From Candidatus Hydrogenedentes bacterium UBA2224 (lineage in GTDB: Bacteria; Hydrogenedentota; Hydrogenedentia; Hydrogenedentales; SLHB01), in the NCBI GenBank assembly GCA_002348185.1, contig DDYW01000203.1:1-9844 (forward strand): a stretch of DNA of 9,844 nt. The letters are read 5' to 3'. The notes below the pieces were generated by a model that was not told the DNA's origin, searched no databases, and saw nothing but the letters and a program-made list of their open reading frames with translations. The translations under genes were made by a program, and so were the position numbers. Positions 5,484-9,844 of this stretch are shown here, piece by piece. Numbering within the stretch: position 1 is the first letter of the stretch; each line of letters opens with the position of its first letter.

Positions 5484-6404
5484 ATGAAAATACTGCTTGC
5501 CCGGCCCCGGGGCTTCTGTGCGGGCGTCGAACGCGCCATTAAATGCGTGGAGCGCGCCCTCGAACTCTACGGCGCGCCCGTGTACGTGCTCAACGACATT
5601 GTTCACAACGCGCACGTGGTCAATGAACTGCGGGAAAAGGGCGCCGTGTTCGTCAAGCAGCTCGAGGACGTGCCCAAGGGTTCGCACCTTCTCTTCAGCG
5701 CCCATGGGGTCTCCCCGTCACGATGGGAGGACGCGCGCGAGCGCCAGCTCGAGGTCATTGATGCGACCTGCCCGCTCGTGGCCAAGGTGCACAACGAAGC
5801 GCGCCGGTTCGCGGACAAGGATTTCACGATCATCCTCATCGGCGAACCCGGCCACGACGAAACCATCGGCACCATGGGCTGGGCTCCGGAGCATATCCGG
5901 CGCGTCTTCACCATCGAGGAAGTGGAACGGCTTGAGGTGCCCAATCCCGAAAAAGTGGCCTACATCACGCAAACCACCCTGAGCGTCGACGATTGCGCGC
6001 GGGTCATCGAGGCGCTCACGCAACGTTTTCCCAACATCGCCGGTCCCCGCTCCGGGGACATCTGTTACGCCACGCAGAACCGGCAGGCCGCCGTGAATGC
6101 GTTGTCGGCGCAGGTCAACCTGGTCCTGGTGGTCGGCGACCGGGCCAGCGCCAATTCCACGCGTCTGGCGGAGATCTGCAGGGTCCAGGGCATTCCCGCC
6201 TATCTGATCTCGTCCGCGGACATGATTCAGGAGGCGTGGCTGGACGGCGTCGATTCCATCCTGCTCACGTCCGGCGCGTCGGCCCCCGAACGGCTGGTTC
6301 AGGGTGTAATTGAGTACTTCAGGTCGCGCGGCGCCTGTGACGTGGAAGAGAGCGAGGCCGTGCTCGAGGACGTGCACTTCAAGCTCCCCGCGGCCATCGC
6401 GTAA
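5484..6404 (+). CDS. ispH: 4-hydroxy-3-methylbut-2-enyl diphosphate reductase (IspH/LytB)
   Basis: IspH is the last enzyme of the MEP isoprenoid pathway; it uses a [4Fe-4S] cluster to convert HMBPP into IPP and DMAPP in the cytosol. The 306-residue length matches the family. The three cluster cysteines are C12 in GFCAGVERAI, C96 in ATCPLV and C194 in DICYATQNRQ. Substrate-binding residues are visible as H41 (DIVHNAH), H74 (SAHGVSP), H124 and catalytic E126 (GHDETIGT), S222/N224/S225 (ASANSTRL) and S266 (SGASAPE). The start ATG has GAGGAGAT at 5473-5480 and gives the conserved N-terminus MKILLARPRGFC; an upstream TTG at 5331 in frame is rejected. It is not in an operon with its neighbours by spacing. 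The presence of IspH implies that this organism makes isoprenoids by the MEP route. Confidence 0.97.
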   Translation: MKILLARPRGFCAGVERAIKCVERALELYGAPVYVLNDIVHNAHVVNELREKGAVFVKQLEDVPKGSHLLFSAHGVSPSRWEDARERQLEVIDATCPLVAKVHNEARRFADKDFTIILIGEPGHDETIGTMGWAPEHIRRVFTIEEVERLEVPNPEKVAYITQTTLSVDDCARVIEALTQRFPNIAGPRSGDICYATQNRQAAVNALSAQVNLVLVVGDRASANSTRLAEICRVQGIPAYLISSADMIQEAWLDGVDSILLTSGASAPERLVQGVIEYFRSRGACDVEESEAVLEDVHFKLPAAIA

Positions 6405-6424
6405 GCGTTTCGCCCGGCGTGGCT

Positions 6425-6523
6425 TCAGGAGGAATTGGCGGCTTCCACGGCCGCGCGTTCCCCCAAACGCATCCGCAGTCTCGTGGCATGGGCCAGGGCC
6501 TCGCCGGCCGGGAAACGGTACCC
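6425..6523 (-). pseudogene. Possible remnant of a gene 3' end (uncertain)
   Basis: On the minus strand the frame ending at the TGA 6425-6427 reads GGYRFPAGEALAHATRLRMR and continues to EAANSS. Its codons are mostly GC-ending, unlike random spacer, and it stops 20 bases from the ispH stop. I do not recognise a family. There is no start codon with a ribosome binding site at a sensible distance, and coding character fades beyond about 6525. It could be a decayed gene tail, or chance. Confidence 0.2.
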
Positions 6524-6561
6524 GCCCTGAATGCCGGGACCATGGTACGTAGAATGGGAAT

Positions 6562-6583
6562 CCCGGGCCCCCGGGCCCCCGAG
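6562..6583. repeat. Tandem CCCGGGCC repeat upstream of ffh
   Basis: The 8-base unit CCCGGGCC occurs twice (6562-6577) and is followed by the partial unit CCCGAG. The segment TCCCGG (6561-6566) can pair with CCGGGA (6534-6539). It lies immediately before the -35 box assigned to ffh, and shows no U-tract. Confidence 0.45.
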
Positions 6584-6584
6584 A

Positions 6585-6614
6585 TTGCATTGCCCTGCGT
6601 GCATATGGTACGAT
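6585..6614 (+). promoter_or_regulatory. Sigma70-type promoter for the ffh operon
   Basis: TTGCAT (6585-6590) and TACGAT (6609-6614) are 18 bases apart, and the -10 is preceded by GG. It lies about 68 bases before the ffh start. This is the only good promoter match between ispH and ffh, so it could drive ffh and the downstream ribosomal genes. Confidence 0.5.
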
Positions 6615-6681
6615 ACGCCCTCGATTTTAGGTGAGATCTGTCTATTTTTCAGGGAAGCACTGTCTCCGACGTGGGAACGGC

Positions 6682-8019
6682 ATGTTTGAATCGTTGACAA
6701 AACGGCTGGAAGCCGCCTTCAAAAACATTCGCGGTCAGGGAAAACTGACCGAGAAGAACATGAAGGACAGCCTCCAGGAGATCCGGCGGGCGCTGCTCGA
6801 GGCCGACGTTAACTACAAGGTCGTCAAGCAGTTCATCGCGGATATCCAGGAGCAGGCGCTGGGCCGGGAGGTCCTCGACAGCATCCAGCCGGGCCAGCAG
6901 ATCGTCAAGATCGTTCACGATGAACTCGTGAAAACCATGGGCGGAGCAAACGAACCCCTGAAGCTTGCCGAAACCCCGCCGACGCTCATCATGATGGTGG
7001 GCTTGCAGGGCCAGGGCAAGACCACGTCGGCGGGCAAGGTCGCGCTGCATCTCAAGAAGAAGGGGCACAGGCCGCTCCTGGTCGGGGCGGACGTGTACCG
7101 CCCCGCAGCCATCAAACAGCTCGAGATCGTGGCGCAACAGGCGGGCGTGGAAAGCTTCAGCCTCGGGGAGCACGCCGACCCCGTGGACACCTGCGTCATG
7201 GCCCGCGGCGAAGCCCAGATGCGCCAGTGCGACGTCATCATCATGGACACGGCAGGCCGGCTGCATGTCGACGAGCAGATGATGGGCGAGGTGCGGCGCA
7301 TTCAGGCCCAGGTAGCGCCTCATGAAATCCTGTTCGTCGCCAACGCGATGACCGGTCAGGACGCGGTCAACAGCGCCAAGCAGTTTCACGACGCGCTGCC
7401 CCTGACGGGCGTCGTGTTGACCCAGTTGGATGGCGATGCGCGCGGCGGCGCGGCGATCAGCCTGATCAGCGTGACGGGCTGCCCGATCAAGTTCGTCGGC
7501 ACGGGCGAGAAACTCGACGCGCTTGAACCGTTCCATCCCAAGCGGATGGCCGACCAGATTCTGGGCATGGGCGACATCGTATCGCTCGTTGAAAAGGCCC
7601 AGGAAGTCGTCGACCGGGAGCAGGCGCTCAAGTTTCAGGAAAAGGCGCGCAAGGCAACCTGGGACCTCGAAGATTTTCTGCAGCAGATGCAGCAACTGAA
7701 GAAGATGGGCTCGATCGGCGACCTGGTCCAGAAAATCCCCGGTATGAAGAAGATGATGGGCAAGGGGATGATGGATGTGGACGAAGACGAGATGAAATAC
7801 GTGGAGGCCATCATCTACTCGATGACGCCGGAAGAGCGGCAGAAGCCGAAGATCATTAACGGCAGCCGGCGGCGGCGTATCGCGGACGGCAGCGGCACCA
7901 CGGTGCAGGAAGTCAACCGGCTGCTCAAGGATTTCGAGCAGATGCGGAAGATGATGAAGAACATGATGAAGGGCGGGAAAAAAGGCCGGCGGGGCATGCC
8001 CATGATGCCCGGCTTCTGA
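6682..8019 (+). CDS. ffh: Signal recognition particle GTPase Ffh (SRP54)
   Basis: Ffh binds 4.5S RNA and signal sequences on nascent chains and docks with FtsY to deliver ribosomes to the membrane. The 445 residues show the N domain (1-95), the G domain with P-loop GLQGQGKTT (107-115), DVYRPAAIKQLE (137-148), DTAGRLHVDEQM (189-200), TQLDGDARGG (247-256) and GTGEKLDALEPFHP (273-286), then the methionine-rich M domain (about 325-445) with the RNA-binding segment around GSRRRRIADGSG (394-405). The P-loop has Q111 where many Ffh proteins have Ser. A GTG at 6631 in frame is possible, but the ATG at 6682 gives the usual MFESLTKRL start, with a modest GGGAA site before it. It heads a co-oriented block with rpsP 115 bases downstream. 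No 4.5S RNA gene was recognised nearby. Confidence 0.97.
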   Translation: MFESLTKRLEAAFKNIRGQGKLTEKNMKDSLQEIRRALLEADVNYKVVKQFIADIQEQALGREVLDSIQPGQQIVKIVHDELVKTMGGANEPLKLAETPPTLIMMVGLQGQGKTTSAGKVALHLKKKGHRPLLVGADVYRPAAIKQLEIVAQQAGVESFSLGEHADPVDTCVMARGEAQMRQCDVIIMDTAGRLHVDEQMMGEVRRIQAQVAPHEILFVANAMTGQDAVNSAKQFHDALPLTGVVLTQLDGDARGGAAISLISVTGCPIKFVGTGEKLDALEPFHPKRMADQILGMGDIVSLVEKAQEVVDREQALKFQEKARKATWDLEDFLQQMQQLKKMGSIGDLVQKIPGMKKMMGKGMMDVDEDEMKYVEAIIYSMTPEERQKPKIINGSRRRRIADGSGTTVQEVNRLLKDFEQMRKMMKNMMKGGKKGRRGMPMMPGF

Positions 8020-8099
8020 CGCCGCGGCCGCTATCGCCGCATTTTCCTGCCCTTGGGCGCTTTGATGGTCACGGAATAGATATGACGGATTCAGGAGGG

Positions 8100-8116
8100 C
8101 CGCGGAACCGCCGCGG
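8100..8116 (+). promoter_or_regulatory. Hairpin just upstream of the rpsP ribosome binding site
   Basis: CCGCGG-AACCG-CCGCGG gives a 6-bp all-GC stem in the ffh-rpsP spacer, only 18 bases before the rpsP start and abutting its GGAGAGAAAGGA ribosome binding region. It has no U-tract. It could be an RNA processing or stability element. A weak promoter-like pair (TTGGGC 8053-8058, TAGATA 8077-8082, 18 apart) also lies in this spacer. Confidence 0.35.
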
Positions 8117-8134
8117 TCAGGAGAGAAAGGAACC

Positions 8135-8476
8135 ATGGCAACAGTAATTCGCATGAAACGAGGCGGCCGCACCCATGCGCCGTATTACCGGGTGGTGGTG
8201 ATGGACGGACGGAGCCGCACCAAGGGCCGCGTGATCGAGGAAATCGGCGTGTACCATCCCTGCGCCCGGCCCGAACCGCGCGTTGAGATCGATGCCAAGC
8301 GTGCGCTCCGGTGGTTGTGCGACGGCGCCCAGCCGTCGGACACCGTGCGGTCCATCCTGACCCGGCAGGGCGTCATGGATATGTACGCCAAGGGAACGAA
8401 GCCGGAAGAGCTGCCCGACGCCACCCCGGCGGAAGAAGCCGCGGCCGAAACCGCCGCGCCTTCTCCGGAAGCGTAG
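8135..8476 (+). CDS. rpsP: 30S ribosomal protein S16
   Basis: S16 binds 16S rRNA and helps assemble the 30S body. Residues 1-80 carry the family pattern: MATVIRMKRGGRTHAPYYRV, DGRSRTKGRVIEEIGVYHP and the helix with RALRWLCDGAQPSDTVR. The 30-residue tail after about residue 84 is rich in Ala, Glu and Pro and is probably disordered; such acidic tails are common in S16 proteins outside gamma-proteobacteria. The ATG is supported by a strong purine-rich ribosome binding site ending 4 bases upstream. The gene sits in the ffh-rpsP-khpA-rimM-trmD block. Confidence 0.97.
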   Translation: MATVIRMKRGGRTHAPYYRVVVMDGRSRTKGRVIEEIGVYHPCARPEPRVEIDAKRALRWLCDGAQPSDTVRSILTRQGVMDMYAKGTKPEELPDATPAEEAAAETAAPSPEA

Positions 8477-8491
8477 GACTGAGCAGCGCGG

Positions 8492-8520
8492 GCCCGGACA
8501 TGCCCCGCAAGGGCATGGGC
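8492..8520 (+). promoter_or_regulatory. Stem-loop upstream of the khpA start
   Basis: CATGCCC (8499-8505) and GGGCATG (8511-8517) form a 7-bp stem with a 5-base loop; GCC (8492-8494) can pair with GGC (8518-8520) after a bulge. It ends 20 bases before the GTG start and 7 bases before the GAGGA site (8528-8532). No U-tract follows, so termination is unlikely; it may set the rpsP to khpA expression ratio. Confidence 0.4.
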
Positions 8521-8540
8521 CGTGAACGAGGATTCGCACC

Positions 8541-8771
8541 GTGAAGCAACTCATTGAGTTTATCGCGAAGAAGCTGGTGGATCATCCCGAGGACGTTCAG
8601 GTGACGGTCATCGAAAGCGAAGATGGCCAGTGCTATGAACTGCGCGTCCACGCGGACGATATGGGCAAGGTGATTGGACGGGACGGGCGGACGGCGAAGG
8701 CCATTCGCACCATCCTCAGTACGGCCGCGAACAAACAGGACTTGCGGGCCACGCTCCAGATCGTGGAGTGA
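8541..8771 (+). CDS. khpA: KH-domain RNA-binding protein KhpA (YlqC family)
   Basis: This 76-residue protein is a single KH domain. The GxxG loop is GRDG (46-49) inside KVIGRDGRTAKAIRTIL, preceded by the beta strands VQVTVIES and CYELRVHA. KhpA proteins bind RNA, often as a dimer with KhpB/Jag, and affect cell division or translation in Gram-positive bacteria. The position between rpsP and rimM is the classic one for this family. The start is GTG, with GAGGA at 8528-8532; the protein begins MKQLIEFIAKKLVDHPEDV as usual. The stop is 18 bases before the rimM start. Confidence 0.93.
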   Translation: MKQLIEFIAKKLVDHPEDVQVTVIESEDGQCYELRVHADDMGKVIGRDGRTAKAIRTILSTAANKQDLRATLQIVE

Positions 8772-8789
8772 TGCGCGCCCTGAGGACGT

Positions 8790-9317
8790 ATGGCCAGGCG
8801 CACCGTAGTAGCGGGCAAGGTTCATTCCGTGAATCCGGGCAAGCGGCAGGTGCGCATCCAGGCGGCGGGCGGCGACGTCCCCGATAACGCGTTTCTGGGG
8901 CGCTTGCGCCTGCGACTGACGGACGGCCGCGAATTGCGGCCCCTGGTGGCCGCATTGCGGCGGCCGAAGGAATGCGTGGTCGTGGAGTTTACGCCGGGAA
9001 CGCCGCGCGACAGCGTGGCCGGCATGCGTGGGGCCGAGGTCCTCTGGGAGGCCGACGAGGACGCCATCGTCCTGCTGGGCCGGCTCGAAGCGGATGCCCT
9101 GCTCGGCATGCGGCTGGTCGGTCCCGGCGCGACCGGGCTCGGCGAAGTCGTGGGCGTGCTTCAGACGCCCGTCCATGCCGTGCTGGAAGTGGCGGGCGCC
9201 GACGGGCACCGCCTGCTGCTCCCGATGGTTCGGGAAGTGGTGGAACGGATAGATTGGGAATCCGGGGTGATTCTCGTGGGAGACATTGCCCCATTCGCGG
9301 TGGACGATGCGGATTGA
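8790..9317 (+). CDS. rimM: 16S rRNA processing protein RimM (divergent N-terminus)
   Basis: RimM is a 30S maturation factor that binds S19 and helps process the 16S rRNA head. The 175-residue length is normal. The C-terminal PRC-barrel half is recognisable: LLGMRLVGPGATGLGEVVGVLQTP, then RLLLPMVREVVERIDWESGVILV (141-163), close to the family's LIPFvxxvvxxvD pattern. The N-terminal half is atypical. The expected G-x-HG-(L/I)-(R/K)-G-E motif is replaced by AGKVHSVNPGKRQVRIQ (8-24). The gene follows khpA at 18 bases, with GAGGA (8782-8786) before the ATG. Its stop overlaps the start of trmD by 11 bases, indicating translational coupling. Placement between khpA and trmD makes RimM the best assignment despite the divergence. 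Confidence 0.85.
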   Translation: MARRTVVAGKVHSVNPGKRQVRIQAAGGDVPDNAFLGRLRLRLTDGRELRPLVAALRRPKECVVVEFTPGTPRDSVAGMRGAEVLWEADEDAIVLLGRLEADALLGMRLVGPGATGLGEVVGVLQTPVHAVLEVAGADGHRLLLPMVREVVERIDWESGVILVGDIAPFAVDDAD

Positions 9318-9844
9318 CGTCCTCACGCTGTTCCCGGAGTTTTTTGATGCTCCGCTCAAGGCGAGCCTTTTGGGCAAGGCCGTTGAGCAGGGCACGCTCG
9401 AGGTCGCGGTCACGAACATTCGGGACTTCGCGATCGACCGGCACCGCACGGTGGACGACGCACCGTACGGCGGCGGTCCGGGCATGGTGATGCGGTGCGA
9501 GCCGATTGCGGCGGCCCTGGAAAGCCTGGCCGGCCGCAACTCGCTGCGGCGGGTGGCGCTGATGTCGCCGCGCGGCCGGCGGCTCGACCAGGGGCTGGTG
9601 CGCGAGCTGGCGTGCGCGCCGGACCTGGTTCTGGTGTGTGCACGGTATGAAGGCGTGGATGAGCGCGTGAGCATGACGCTCTGCACGGAAGAGATTTCGA
9701 TCGGCGATTACGTGCTGAGCGGAGGCGAGTTGCCTGCGCTGGTGATAATTGAAGCCCTGAGCCGGATGTTGCCCGGTGTGGTGGGCGACTGGGAATCGGT
9801 CACGACGGACTCGTTTTACGGCGGGTTGCTGGGGCCGCCCCAGT
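9307..9844 (+). CDS. trmD: tRNA (guanine-N1)-methyltransferase TrmD, 3' end outside the window
   Basis: TrmD methylates G37 next to the anticodon, using SAM, and prevents +1 frameshifting. The first 179 residues are present and the frame is open to the window end; a full protein usually has about 240-250. Motifs: MRIDVLTLFPEFF at the start, PYGGGPGMVM (53-62), SPRGRRLDQ (87-95), LVCARYEGVDERV (109-121), IGDYVLSGGELPA (132-144) of the SPOUT knot, and D168 in TDSFYGGLL, matching the family's catalytic Asp. Residue A112 sits where most TrmD proteins have Gly (CGRYEG). The ATG lies inside the end of rimM, so translation is probably coupled. Confidence 0.96.
   Translation, partial: MRIDVLTLFPEFFDAPLKASLLGKAVEQGTLEVAVTNIRDFAIDRHRTVDDAPYGGGPGMVMRCEPIAAALESLAGRNSLRRVALMSPRGRRLDQGLVRELACAPDLVLVCARYEGVDERVSMTLCTEEISIGDYVLSGGELPALVIIEALSRMLPGVVGDWESVTTDSFYGGLLGPPQ

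Noticed and set aside
8020..8134. 4.5S SRP RNA gene next to ffh
   Set aside because: The conserved GGAAGCAGC-type tip of SRP RNA is not seen in this spacer or in 6405-6681.
6649..8172. 507-codon minus-strand open frame opposite ffh
   Set aside because: It is a by-product of the high GC third positions of ffh; the plus-strand frame carries all SRP GTPase motifs.

Overview
The window is a stretch of GC-rich bacterial chromosome with conserved housekeeping genes. The block ffh - rpsP - KH-domain gene (khpA) - rimM - trmD, together with ispH, SUI1/YciH and aspC genes, is plainly bacterial. The KH gene between rpsP and rimM is common in Gram-positives, Planctomycetota-like and other phyla, and is absent at this position in E. 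coli. The intergenic DNA carries 9-bp arrays of the GGACnnnAT type and short hairpin repeats built on GTCCCTACGGGAC. I associate these with Hydrogenedentota, Planctomycetota and other PVC-like genomes. That is an inference from memory; the phylum is not proven by this window. No CRISPR array, tRNA, rRNA or intact transposase gene was seen.

Layout. Bases 1-182 hold one hairpin repeat and a good sigma70-type promoter for a CYTH-domain protein (183-650). An aspartate/aromatic aminotransferase follows (823-2013). Bases 2014-2855 have no gene, but 2158-2680 is a dense island of repeats: two 9-mer arrays in opposite orientation, an inverted pair of two-hairpin arms, and two copies of the same hairpin repeat found near base 50. 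Next come an exported SGNH/GDSL-type hydrolase (2856-4202) and, 38 bases later, a SUI1/YciH-type translation factor (4241-4639). A thioredoxin-fold protein on the minus strand (4656-5225) converges on these and is divergent from ispH (5484-6404). A 277-base gap, holding a possible gene remnant on the minus strand and a promoter, leads to ffh (6682-8019).

From ffh onward all genes are co-oriented with short gaps: rpsP (8135-8476), khpA (8541-8771), rimM (8790-9317) and trmD (from 9307, cut by the window end). This is a translation and secretion operon: SRP GTPase, ribosomal protein S16, an RNA-binding KH protein, a 30S maturation factor and tRNA m1G37 methyltransferase. Stable hairpins lie just upstream of the rpsP and khpA ribosome binding sites and could tune expression inside the operon. 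The RimM protein lacks the usual N-terminal glycine-rich signature.

The least ordinary part is the repeat island at 2158-2680. Its structures recur, and one pair shows a compensatory base change, so selection on a folded RNA or single-stranded DNA form is plausible. I see no protein-coding system that would count as clearly new.
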